Shown piece by piece: positions 8,282-16,778 of a DNA stretch of 64,000 bases (positions are counted from its first letter, which is position 1; each line of letters opens with the position of its first letter). A program made the translations under genes and the position numbers. A model generated the notes under the pieces. It was given only the letters and a program-made list of their open reading frames with translations. It was not told the DNA's origin and did no database searches. Origin of the DNA: an uncultured Elusimicrobiales bacterium (GTDB taxonomy: Bacteria; Elusimicrobiota; Elusimicrobia; Elusimicrobiales; Elusimicrobiaceae); assembly GCA_944326725.1 (NCBI GenBank), contig CALVFA010000045.1, positions 1-64,000 on the forward strand, in the 5' to 3' direction.

Positions 8282-9682
8282 GTGGCAGTAAAAGAAATGG
8301 TACTACAAAAAACAGTAGTAAAAAGTAAAACAAAAGAGGCGTCTTTGTCTGAGCTGTGGCTGTTGTCTTATCCGTTGATTGTGACGATGGCCTCCCAGGT
8401 GGTTATGCAATTTGCAGACCGCATGTTTTTGGCGTGGTACAGCCACGATGCGCTGGCGGCTTGTGTGCCGGCGGGCGTACTGGCGATGACATTTGCCTCT
8501 TTGTTTATGGGGCTGGCCAGCTACACCAGCGTGTTTATTTCGCAGTATTACGCGCAGAAAAGATATGCTTCCGTTACCATTTCTTTGTGGCAGGGCATAC
8601 TGCTGGCGGTGCTGTCTGCGGGGGTGTTGGCTTCGCTTACACCGCTGGGGAGCTGGATTATACGGCTTTTTGACCACGGGCCGTCCGTAACGCCGCTGGA
8701 ACTAAAATACTTTGGCATTTTAAATTTATTTGGCGGTTTTTCCGTCATTAACAATGCGCTGGCCAGTTTTTTCAGCGGGCGCGGCAAGACCAAGGTGCCT
8801 ATGTATGTGGCGCTGGGCGGAAATGTAATTAATATCTTTTTAAATTATATTATGATTTTCGGCAAGCTGGGCTTTCCGGAAATGGGGATAGCCGGTGCGG
8901 CGTGGTCCACCGTTTTGGGCGCGGCGTCTATGACGCTGGTGTTTACCGGGCTGATATTTGCCGGCCGCGTGCGCAAACGCTTTAAGGTGGCGCGCTTGGC
9001 GGGGTTTTACAAGCCGGTATTTTCGCGCTTGCTGCGCTTTGGCGTGCCCAACGGGTTTGGCTTTTTGATGGACGTGATGTCTTTTACCCTCTTTACATTT
9101 ATGGTGGGCAACATTGATGTGCTTTCTTTGCAGGCTAGCAATGTGGTGATGTCTTTGCAGCCGGTGGTGTTCACGGTGATTTTAGGTTTAGGCATTGGCA
9201 TACAAATTTTAGTCAGCAAATACCAAGGCCTTAACCGGCCCGATTTAAGCGTGCGGGTGGTAAAAAACGCCTGTAAATTGGGCTACACCTATGCCGGGGC
9301 GGTAAGCTTGAGCTTCTTTTTCTTAGCGCCGTTTTTTGTGGGATTGTTTATCCCGGCTTCTTCGCCGGACGCGGCGCTGATTGCGGAAAAAACGTACCCG
9401 CTGATGAAGCTGGTCAGCTGTTTTGTGCTTTTTGACGCGACGTACCTGATTTTTGGCGAAGCTATCCGCGGGGCGGGCGACACAAAATTTTATATGTTTG
9501 TGATGATTTTCTGCGCCTGGTTTTTGCTTATTCCGGGCACCTGGCTTATCGTGTATAAATGGCACGGCAGCGTATTTGCGGTGTGGAGCTGGCTGACTTT
9601 TTACGCCGCGCTGACGGCGGTATTTATGGTGTGGCGTTTTTGGTTGGGCAAGTGGAAGACAATCCGCGTGACGGCGCAGTAA
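8282..9682 (+). CDS. MATE family efflux transporter
   Basis: A 466-residue inner-membrane protein with about twelve hydrophobic segments in two homologous halves, as in MATE exporters that use a sodium or proton gradient to expel cationic drugs or metabolites. Typical stretches are SYPLIVTMASQVVMQFADRM near residue 30 and the repeat-half equivalents GVPNGFGFLMDVMSFTLFTF near 255. The GTG start at 8282 is chosen because GGAGGT (8269-8274) is seven bases upstream; a GTG five codons earlier overlaps that site. The substrate is not predictable. It is a single-gene unit between terminators. Confidence 0.85.
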   Translation: MAVKEMVLQKTVVKSKTKEASLSELWLLSYPLIVTMASQVVMQFADRMFLAWYSHDALAACVPAGVLAMTFASLFMGLASYTSVFISQYYAQKRYASVTISLWQGILLAVLSAGVLASLTPLGSWIIRLFDHGPSVTPLELKYFGILNLFGGFSVINNALASFFSGRGKTKVPMYVALGGNVINIFLNYIMIFGKLGFPEMGIAGAAWSTVLGAASMTLVFTGLIFAGRVRKRFKVARLAGFYKPVFSRLLRFGVPNGFGFLMDVMSFTLFTFMVGNIDVLSLQASNVVMSLQPVVFTVILGLGIGIQILVSKYQGLNRPDLSVRVVKNACKLGYTYAGAVSLSFFFLAPFFVGLFIPASSPDAALIAEKTYPLMKLVSCFVLFDATYLIFGEAIRGAGDTKFYMFVMIFCAWFLLIPGTWLIVYKWHGSVFAVWSWLTFYAALTAVFMVWRFWLGKWKTIRVTAQ

Positions 9683-9742
9683 AAAATATTTTTGATGTGC
9701 CTGGCGGCGTTGTTCGCTGTATATGTTTTGTAAAAACTACCT

Positions 9743-9772
9743 ACTCCCCGGTTTTGAGCCGGGGAGTTTTTT
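9743..9772 (+). terminator. Intrinsic terminator of the MATE gene
   Basis: ACTCCCCGG (9743-9751) pairs with CCGGGGAGT (9759-9767), followed by a T tract. Confidence 0.88.
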
Positions 9773-9847
9773 GTACAGAAAAGCAGGGGATGAAGGTCGT
9801 TTCTGTTTGTTGAAAAAGAGCTGGCAGGCTGCGGATTTTTAAAGGGC

Positions 9848-9876
9848 TTGACCCGCTTTTTTTTTTTTGATAAATT
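9848..9876 (+). promoter_or_regulatory. Pilin promoter with T12 spacer tract
   Basis: TTGACC (9848-9853), a 17-base spacer made of CGC, twelve T residues and GA, then TAAATT (9871-9876); the pilin ATG follows exactly six bases later. The same arrangement precedes the second pilin at 45393. Confidence 0.72.
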
Positions 9877-9882
9877 TTGTTT

Positions 9883-10407
9883 ATGAACAAAATTTATCAA
9901 AAAAACATTCAGAGAGCAAAAAACGCCGCTGCAGGCCGTTTTGGCGGTTTTACGCTTATTGAACTTTTAATTGTGGTATTAATTATCGGCATATTGGCGG
10001 CTATTGCCTGGCCGATGTATCAAACGGCGGTCATGAAGTCCAAACTGGCAAAATATATCCCCATAGCAGTCTCTTTAAAACAGGCCGAAGAGCGCTACTT
10101 TATGCAAAATGGGTCTTATACGGACGCCACCTCTTTTTTAGATATACAAGTGCCCAATATGACCGGTACGGGCTATATTTTATTTGATGACGGCTGGTGG
10201 ATTGATGTGCTGGAGTGGGGGGATTCCACGCCATGGATTGTAATCGGAAGCAGCAGCCCGCGCGGAGCCGTGACCCAAGAAATCACCTACAGGGTATATC
10301 TGGATAATTTAGACCCGTCCAGTAGCGAGGCGGCATACAGCGGCAAACAACGCTGCATCGGCGGCAGCGCTCTTGGAAGAAGAGTCTGCAAATCAATGGG
10401 TATGTAA
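9883..10407 (+). CDS. Type IV pilin-like (prepilin) protein
   Basis: A 174-residue prepilin with a long charged leader and a prepilin-peptidase site RFGG/FTLIE (cleavage after Gly22, methylated Phe23, conserved Glu27), followed by the hydrophobic assembly helix LLIVVLIIGILAAIA and a P.Y..AV.KS start of the globular part. Two C-terminal cysteines (RCIGG and RRVCKS) could close the usual disulfide loop. Such pilin or pseudopilin genes occur in many scattered copies in Elusimicrobium-like genomes; whether this one builds pili or a secretion pseudopilus is unknown. No assembly genes are nearby. The start lacks a ribosome site and lies six bases after the -10 box. Confidence 0.85.
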   Translation: MNKIYQKNIQRAKNAAAGRFGGFTLIELLIVVLIIGILAAIAWPMYQTAVMKSKLAKYIPIAVSLKQAEERYFMQNGSYTDATSFLDIQVPNMTGTGYILFDDGWWIDVLEWGDSTPWIVIGSSSPRGAVTQEITYRVYLDNLDPSSSEAAYSGKQRCIGGSALGRRVCKSMGM

Positions 10408-10438
10408 TGATTTATTTTATTGGCTTTTTGAATTATAA

Positions 10439-10467
10439 AAACCCCGGCATATTCGCCGGGAGTTTTT
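10439..10467 (+). terminator. Intrinsic terminator after the first pilin
   Basis: CCCGGC (10443-10448) pairs with GCCGGG (10455-10460), loop ATATTC, followed by AGTTTTT. Confidence 0.8.
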
Positions 10468-10510
10468 ACCAAGGGCCCTTGTAAGAAAGCCTGGGCCTGA
10501 GGCAGGTAAC

Positions 10511-10599
10511 GAAAAGGGCCCCCTTTATAAAGGGGCAACTTTTTTCTATCAAGGGGTTGGCAAGGGGCAAAATGGAGCAGTGTGAAAATTAAAATAAAA
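10511..10599. repeat. Intergenic hairpin element, copy A
   Basis: Alignable with the element at 21494: shared GAAAAGGGCCC start, a central hairpin, a conserved GGCA..GG.C.AAAT.GAGC block and an AAATAAAA end. Here the central stem is CAACTTTT (10536-10543) with AGGGGTTG (10552-10559), partly through G-U pairs. A second self-complementary stretch, CCCCTTTATAAAGGGG (10520-10535), is unique to this copy. Lies between convergent genes. Confidence 0.5.
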
Positions 10600-10705
10600 G
10601 GAATCCGGGGTGAAGCTAAGGGTGTTTGGTAAAAATTTCTGTTTGTCTTCTAAAAAGAGCGGCGTCTTTGTTGTGGCGGTTATTTGCCGTTTTGGGCAAA
10701 GTGTG

Positions 10706-10738
10706 AAAACCCCCGGTTTTTAAAACCGGGGGTTTTTG
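10706..10738. terminator. Bidirectional terminator at the A2M gene end
   Basis: CCCCCGGTTTT (10710-10720) pairs with AAAACCGGGGG (10722-10732), with A-rich and T-rich flanks that would serve either strand; it closes the leftward gene ending at 10750. Confidence 0.8.
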
Positions 10739-10749
10739 TTTTTAAACAG

Positions 10750-13700
10750 TTAATTTTCCTGCGGCTGCACTTGCAGCTGGGCCGAGCCCGTATGTGCGGA
10801 AAATTGCGGCGCATACATAGACTGCACTTGCGCCGGCAGCGCGTGGTAGCTGCCGCCCAATGTGGGGCGCAGGCTGTAGCGCAGGGTATAGGTGCCGGCG
10901 GGGACGCGGTCTAAGAAGAAGTGGGTGGCGGCGTCGCGGTTTTCGCGGTAGACGCTTAATGCGTCGTAGCTCCAGCCGCTTAACAGCTCAGTGCTTTCAA
11001 AGCCGGCGGGCTTGGGGTCGGAGAGGAGCACAAAGTCAAACGCAGAAGAAGCGTCCAGCGTCAGGCGCACTTCTATTTCGCTGCCCACGGGCACCGCTTC
11101 ACCGGGCTGCAAGGGGCGCACTTTTTCGCGTCCGTTTTCAGTATATTTGAGCAAATATTCGCGCTGGACATTAAGCACCCCTTCCGGCGAGTTTTGGGCC
11201 TGGGCGGTGGTGTATACCGCGTCCAGGGTGACAAAACCCGTCAGCCCGCCGCGTTTGGTAACAGTAGCGCTGTAGTAGCGGCGGTCTACGTTTTGGGCCT
11301 CTTGTGTCCAAGAGAGTTGCTCACTCCAGTCAAATGGCTCAAAATGGAAAGTCTTTTTGGTGTCGCCCCAGTTCAGCGTATATTCAGACGGGTCGTCTAA
11401 AAGGCCGTTGCGTTTCATATAATCAAGCAGTGCATAAACGGCCTCTGCCGTAGCGGCGGAGCTGCCCCACACTTGGGCCTGGCGGTTGAAAAGCAGCCAT
11501 TTTACTAGCCCTTGCGCTTTGTCGGATTCCGGGCGGATTTCCAGTAAGGTGCGCAGCGTGGCGGCTTGGGTGGCCAGCGTGTCGTTGTACCACAGCCAGC
11601 TTTGCGCTTCGGGCGCAAAATAAGAGCCGGTGACCGGGTCCGTCTTCATTTGGGAAAGCACCACGTCTAAATAGTTCTGCGCTTTGGTGCCTTTGCCCAA
11701 CCGGTAATAGGCCGCCGCCGCATAGGTTTGGCCCAGCGGGGTCATGTATTGGGCGTGCCGGTCTGCATAATCCAGCCAATTTTTGACCGGAGTTTGTTTG
11801 ACTACCGCCCAATCCTGCGGGAAAGCGGTAAACACATACGCCGCATACAGAGCTTGAGACACTGTAGCGGCAGAAGCGTCTGCTTCTTGCAGGTCTTTCT
11901 CAATGCGCGGGCCCAGCCAGCCTAAAGCTTTTTGGGCCGCCGCTTGCGGGATTTGCCCGCCGTAGCGCAGAGCTTCAGCGTAAGAAGCCAGCAGACGCAG
12001 CGTAATATATTCGCTGGGCTGCCCGCCGGGCATCCAACTGTATCCGCCGGAAGAAGTTTGGTATTTAGCCAGTTCTTTTTCGGCTTGGGCGCGGGCTTTA
12101 GCCACAGCAGAAGGATTAAACAAATCCGTCAGGAAAGCTTCGCGCTGGGCGCCGCCCTGGGCCTCTTGCAGCCAGGGGGTTTCCTCCAGCAACATTAAGC
12201 GGGCCGGGTCTTGGTTGTCCCAAACCGGTTTTTGCGTGTTGCGTTTGGGCAGTTCTTCTACGGCATTTTGCAGCATGGGATAGGTTTTGTAAAAGCCGTT
12301 TACCACCGCCAGCGGTACATAGCGGTCGGCTATGCTTAAAGCGTCATTATGGCGCGGTTTTAACAGCTGCGGCATCGCTTCAAACACAGAGAGCAGTAGC
12401 CCCGGGGCCACCCGCAGGGTAACAGAAGAAACCTGGCGTGTGCTGTCAGGGGTGAGCAAGTTGTCTAATTTCAGGGTTTCCCGTCCGCTGTCTAAGGCAA
12501 TAGTGGCGCTTTCTGCTAAGCGCTCTTTGGCGGGAAGCAGCGGGATTTGCTGTTTCTCTGCGTCTGCGTCCTGGCCGGAGCGCGCGGTAGCAGTTATGCT
12601 AAAAATGCCTACGCCCTGGGGCAGGGTGACGGGCCAAGTTACTTCCGCCGTTGCGCCGGCCGGTATGGAAACGCTTTGGGTGCGTTTTTCAATACCCAGC
12701 TGGGCGGCGGCGTCCTGGTTGTTAAGCAGTACGTCCAGTGTCACTTCCGCGGAGCGTTTTTTGTCTGCCAAATTGGTCACTTGGGCCACTAAAGTGCTTT
12801 GGTCCCCTTCGCGCCAAAAACGCGGCAGCGCCAGGCGCACCATCAGCTCTTTGCGCGTAACGGTTTGGGCAGTAAAAGAGCCGAAATCCGCATTTTTTGT
12901 CAGGGCAAAGCCGATGATATTCCACGCGGTTAAACTTTGCGGCAGGGTGAAAGATATCGTCCCTTTTCCGCCCTGCAGCGGCAGCATAGGGTTAAAGTAG
13001 GCCGTTTCCGAAAAGTCCGTGCGCGGGGCTTGCTCTGCCGGGGCGCCGGTGGCGCCTGCTTCTGCGGCGGCCCCCGTATCTGCCGTTGCACCGGCTACGG
13101 CAAAGCTTTCTTCTTCCACTACCGCGTCGCGCGCCATCATATCATTTGTCATGGGAGCGGCCGCCAGCATGGCTTTTTGCATGACGGGGCCGCCGCCGCG
13201 GGCTGCCGTAGCGTAAGAGAAATAGCGGGGCTGCAAATTAAGCTGCGGCAGTACGGGTGGTGCAAGCCGGTCTGTTTCATCCGTTTGCGATTTTTCATAA
13301 AGCATGGTGGAGAATACGGAGAAACCGCTGTCTGCCAAAGAAGCGCCAAAAGAGGCGCAAGGATAGAGCTTTTCTAAAGAGAGCACACTTTGGGCAGAAG
13401 AGCTGTAGTAATCCAGCGATTTGTCATACATGCGCACAGACGCCTGCCCCTGCACTGGCGCGCCGGAAGCATTTTGGGCGTGTAAGGTCCAAGACACCTT
13501 TTGACCGGGTTTTACTTCGGCAGGTATCTGAGCCGTCAAAGACAGTTCCTTGTTGTCAAAAGGTACATCAATAAAGGTCTGGGCGGTATAGAAGCGGTAA
13601 TCTCCTGCGCCAAACCAACGCAAATACACTCCGCCGCGCCATTCATTTTGTATGGGCAGAGAATAAATGCCCGCCCCGGGGCCCAAAAGCTCCCGGGTGG

Positions 13701-16683
13701 CCAGGAAATTGCCGTCATTATATACTTCAATGCGTTTGGCCCCCGTCAAAGCCTGCGCGCCGATAAGTACTTTGGCCTGAGAGCCGGGGAAATAAGCGTC
13801 CTGCTGCGCAATAGCCACAGCGGGCAGCTGCAGCGTGGACTGTTTATCCGCCACCAAAAACACCAGTTCTACATCATCTGCGTTTTTGCCCTGCAGTTTC
13901 AGTTTATAAATACCTTCGGGCAATGCGTCTATGCGCAGGGAGATGTCTTCCTCTTTTTTGACGGAGAAAGATTGCTTTGACACCCGGCGCAGTTCCTTGT
14001 TTTTGGCATAAAGAGTTTCCAAATCCGTTTTGCCAAAGGCAGGCATATCTCCTTCTTCATTTTCAGAGGGGGAGAGTTTGTTTTCCAACTCATAGATTTC
14101 CGCCGTGAATTTTCCTGCGGCGGGCTGTCCGTTGACGTCGGTTAATTTTACCTGGGCCAGCGGGCTGGGGGTTTGTGCGTCATAAAAGCCTTTGTCAAAG
14201 ACCACCTGGAAGAACTGGGCTTTGCGGCTGGCTTTATAGGCGTGCTGGGTTTCAATCACGCGGCCCGAGGCGTCCATAACAGAGGCGTGCACCGTAAACA
14301 CGCTGGGAAAGCCGTTGTCCTGTCCGGGCGTGGGGGTAAATTTGATTTCAAAATTTCCATTTTTGTCCGTAGCCGTTTGTCCTTCGGCTACAAATTCATT
14401 GCCGGTGGGGAAATTGCCGCTGCGCCACCACCAAAATGGCGGGCGGAAATAGGTGCGGTGCACGCTGTAGGTGACGGTGGCTTTTTCCAGCGGAGCGCCA
14501 AAATAATACTGGGCGTTCCCGCGGACAGTGGCCTCTTTGTCATACTGCAGCTGAGCCGCGTCTGAGAGCGTGATTTGGTATTGCGGGCGTTTGTATTCCT
14601 CTACGCGGAAGTTGGCGTACCCGCGGATATTTTTACCGGCGGATTTATAGCTCATTTCCGCGGTGTAATATCCCAGCAGGCCGGTATCGGGCAAAGTAAA
14701 AGAATCCTGCGCCGTGCCGTATGCGTTAAGGGTTAATGTGCTTTCGTGCACTTTGTCATAATTGGCGTCGCGCACGATGAGGGAAACGGCAGAGCCCTGT
14801 GGCATGGTTTGCAGACCGCGGCCCGTCTTTTCAAATCCGTATACAGCCAGCTGCACTTTTTGGCCGGGGCGGTAGATGGCGCGGTCCGTTTCGGCATAGA
14901 GGGAGAACGGAGAGGCCGCATAATAATTGAAATACAGCGCAGAAGACATAAAGGCCGTGCTGTCGTCTTTGACGGCTTTAGGCGAAATAAAATAGCTGTT
15001 GGACTTATTTGTATTTACTTGGATTTTGCGCTGCAGCGTCAGCAAGCCGTTTTCATTGGTCTGTCCGTTTTCTGTATTTCCTTTCCAGTCCGTATAATAG
15101 GTAACCGCTGCCCCGGGCACGGGCTCCCCGGTTTTTAAATTCAAAGTATAAATGCGAAATACATTGGGGGTAAAGGTTTTGTTCTGCCGGGTATAATAAT
15201 CGGCGGGGTTTCCCTCAATAGCGGCAGAAGCAAACAAAGCCAGATCCGTATTATTGAGGACCAGCGCCTGCAGGGGGGCTTGCTGCGGGTTGAAATTTTT
15301 ATCATATGACAAGACCGCCACATAAAAGCCGCGTTTGTTTAAGGCAGGCAGTTTCATGTCGGCCTTTTTAAAGGCGTGGGGCTTGTCGTAACTCAGCGCC
15401 GTATCCGCTTCCGCTACTGCGGTGCGCTGTAAAATTTCCGGTATTTGGCTGGCCGGCACGGACGTTAAATAACGCCAGGAATTAATGGTGCCCTGGTGCT
15501 CGGCTTTATACCATTTGCGCAGGTCGGCTTCGCTGGCGGAATAAATGCGCACATAGGCGTGGTCTATGTTGCGGGCGGTAAAAGAAATTTTTCCTTCCGC
15601 CAGGTTTTGGCTGGAAGCAAGCGGCTGGACAGACAAAGACGGCTCCCGTATGCCCCGGGCAAAATCGGCGCAGGCCTGGCCGTAATAGCCGCTGCCAGAG
15701 AGTTCGGCCGCATAGTCACATACGGCAACGGCCTGGGCATATTCTTCGGCTTGGTTTAACAAATAAGCCGCCTGCAATGCGGCGTACGCTTTGCCGTATT
15801 GCGCACTGGAAGAGAGCAGGGCCTGGCTGATTTTAGCCAGAAAGCCTTTTTCTTCTTTGGAATACCCCGACAAATCCTGCAGCAATTGGGCCGCCTGCAA
15901 CGTCTGTTTGTCTTTGTTTTCAAAACTGAACAAATGCGGATATTCAAAGGGCAGATACAGACGCTGCGCCTGCCAAATAATACGGGCGTTGGCGCGGCCT
16001 TTGCCTCCTAATTTGGCGGCGTCTGCCAAGAGAGAGACGGCTTTTTGTGCGTCGTTTTTGGCCTGGGAGGGGCTCTTGTAGTCTGCTGTTAACACGTCTG
16101 CGGCGCGCAGCGGGACGGCCGCCGGGGAGGCCAGCAACCGCTCTTTCCATTGCAGCACCACAAAATCAAACAGCGTGGGAATGGCTTTTTGATCTGTATC
16201 TTGTAGATTTAAAATAAGGGTCTCTTTCTCAATGGGCGCGTTTAATAAGAAGCTGCGCAAATCCCACAGCTGTTCATAGCTTTGGTCTATTTTTTCGTTC
16301 CATTGGGCTTTGCTTAATTGGGGAAGGGAAGGGTCTTCCATGTCGGAAGAGGGCAAAACGGGAGCATATATTTCGCTGACGCGCTGGGCCGTCTGCGCCC
16401 GGTAGAGCAAAAAGCGCGCTTTCCAAAGCGGGTTTTTAGGCAAATCAAACGTAAAGGCGCTTTCCGCGGCGGCCTGATATTTGCCCTGCATATATTGGCT
16501 GGCAATCAGCCGAAGCTGCACTTCATACAAGTTGTCGCCTTTGGCGGTTTTCAGCTCCTGCTGGTAGTATTGCTGGGCTTCTGCAAAATGGCCGTTTTCA
16601 TAAGCGGCGTCTGCGGCTTGGCGGTTTTGCGCCCAGAGGCTTAGCGGCAGCAGACACAAGACCAGTAAGATGATTTTTTTCAT
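10750..16683 (-). CDS. Alpha-2-macroglobulin family giant exported protein
   Basis: A 1,977-residue exported protein (signal peptide MKKIILLVLCLLPLSLWA) of the bacterial alpha-2-macroglobulin/MG2 family, large periplasmic or envelope proteins thought to trap attacking proteases. An N-terminal helical region is followed by macroglobulin domains; the family pattern TDRAIYRPGQK is near residue 598 and SLTAWNIIGFALT near 1245. An Ala/Gly/Met-rich stretch at about residues 1155-1220 is placed where the bait region lies. The thioester motif CxEQ expected in the following helical domain is not found: the equivalent segment reads near ADRYVPLAVV. The ATG follows an excellent AGGAG. No pbpC partner is adjacent; argS lies 95 bases upstream and may share the transcript. 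Confidence 0.83.
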   Translation of the reverse strand: MKKIILLVLCLLPLSLWAQNRQAADAAYENGHFAEAQQYYQQELKTAKGDNLYEVQLRLIASQYMQGKYQAAAESAFTFDLPKNPLWKARFLLYRAQTAQRVSEIYAPVLPSSDMEDPSLPQLSKAQWNEKIDQSYEQLWDLRSFLLNAPIEKETLILNLQDTDQKAIPTLFDFVVLQWKERLLASPAAVPLRAADVLTADYKSPSQAKNDAQKAVSLLADAAKLGGKGRANARIIWQAQRLYLPFEYPHLFSFENKDKQTLQAAQLLQDLSGYSKEEKGFLAKISQALLSSSAQYGKAYAALQAAYLLNQAEEYAQAVAVCDYAAELSGSGYYGQACADFARGIREPSLSVQPLASSQNLAEGKISFTARNIDHAYVRIYSASEADLRKWYKAEHQGTINSWRYLTSVPASQIPEILQRTAVAEADTALSYDKPHAFKKADMKLPALNKRGFYVAVLSYDKNFNPQQAPLQALVLNNTDLALFASAAIEGNPADYYTRQNKTFTPNVFRIYTLNLKTGEPVPGAAVTYYTDWKGNTENGQTNENGLLTLQRKIQVNTNKSNSYFISPKAVKDDSTAFMSSALYFNYYAASPFSLYAETDRAIYRPGQKVQLAVYGFEKTGRGLQTMPQGSAVSLIVRDANYDKVHESTLTLNAYGTAQDSFTLPDTGLLGYYTAEMSYKSAGKNIRGYANFRVEEYKRPQYQITLSDAAQLQYDKEATVRGNAQYYFGAPLEKATVTYSVHRTYFRPPFWWWRSGNFPTGNEFVAEGQTATDKNGNFEIKFTPTPGQDNGFPSVFTVHASVMDASGRVIETQHAYKASRKAQFFQVVFDKGFYDAQTPSPLAQVKLTDVNGQPAAGKFTAEIYELENKLSPSENEEGDMPAFGKTDLETLYAKNKELRRVSKQSFSVKKEEDISLRIDALPEGIYKLKLQGKNADDVELVFLVADKQSTLQLPAVAIAQQDAYFPGSQAKVLIGAQALTGAKRIEVYNDGNFLATRELLGPGAGIYSLPIQNEWRGGVYLRWFGAGDYRFYTAQTFIDVPFDNKELSLTAQIPAEVKPGQKVSWTLHAQNASGAPVQGQASVRMYDKSLDYYSSSAQSVLSLEKLYPCASFGASLADSGFSVFSTMLYEKSQTDETDRLAPPVLPQLNLQPRYFSYATAARGGGPVMQKAMLAAAPMTNDMMARDAVVEEESFAVAGATADTGAAAEAGATGAPAEQAPRTDFSETAYFNPMLPLQGGKGTISFTLPQSLTAWNIIGFALTKNADFGSFTAQTVTRKELMVRLALPRFWREGDQSTLVAQVTNLADKKRSAEVTLDVLLNNQDAAAQLGIEKRTQSVSIPAGATAEVTWPVTLPQGVGIFSITATARSGQDADAEKQQIPLLPAKERLAESATIALDSGRETLKLDNLLTPDSTRQVSSVTLRVAPGLLLSVFEAMPQLLKPRHNDALSIADRYVPLAVVNGFYKTYPMLQNAVEELPKRNTQKPVWDNQDPARLMLLEETPWLQEAQGGAQREAFLTDLFNPSAVAKARAQAEKELAKYQTSSGGYSWMPGGQPSEYITLRLLASYAEALRYGGQIPQAAAQKALGWLGPRIEKDLQEADASAATVSQALYAAYVFTAFPQDWAVVKQTPVKNWLDYADRHAQYMTPLGQTYAAAAYYRLGKGTKAQNYLDVVLSQMKTDPVTGSYFAPEAQSWLWYNDTLATQAATLRTLLEIRPESDKAQGLVKWLLFNRQAQVWGSSAATAEAVYALLDYMKRNGLLDDPSEYTLNWGDTKKTFHFEPFDWSEQLSWTQEAQNVDRRYYSATVTKRGGLTGFVTLDAVYTTAQAQNSPEGVLNVQREYLLKYTENGREKVRPLQPGEAVPVGSEIEVRLTLDASSAFDFVLLSDPKPAGFESTELLSGWSYDALSVYRENRDAATHFFLDRVPAGTYTLRYSLRPTLGGSYHALPAQVQSMYAPQFSAHTGSAQLQVQPQEN

Positions 16684-16778
16684 AGCTCCTCCCTTTCCCT
16701 TTAAGGCAGAAAAATCTCTTTTCGCCGGCGGCGCATAAGAGATTTTTCCGTTTTTCAAATGTTTAGGCGTGTGCGCGT

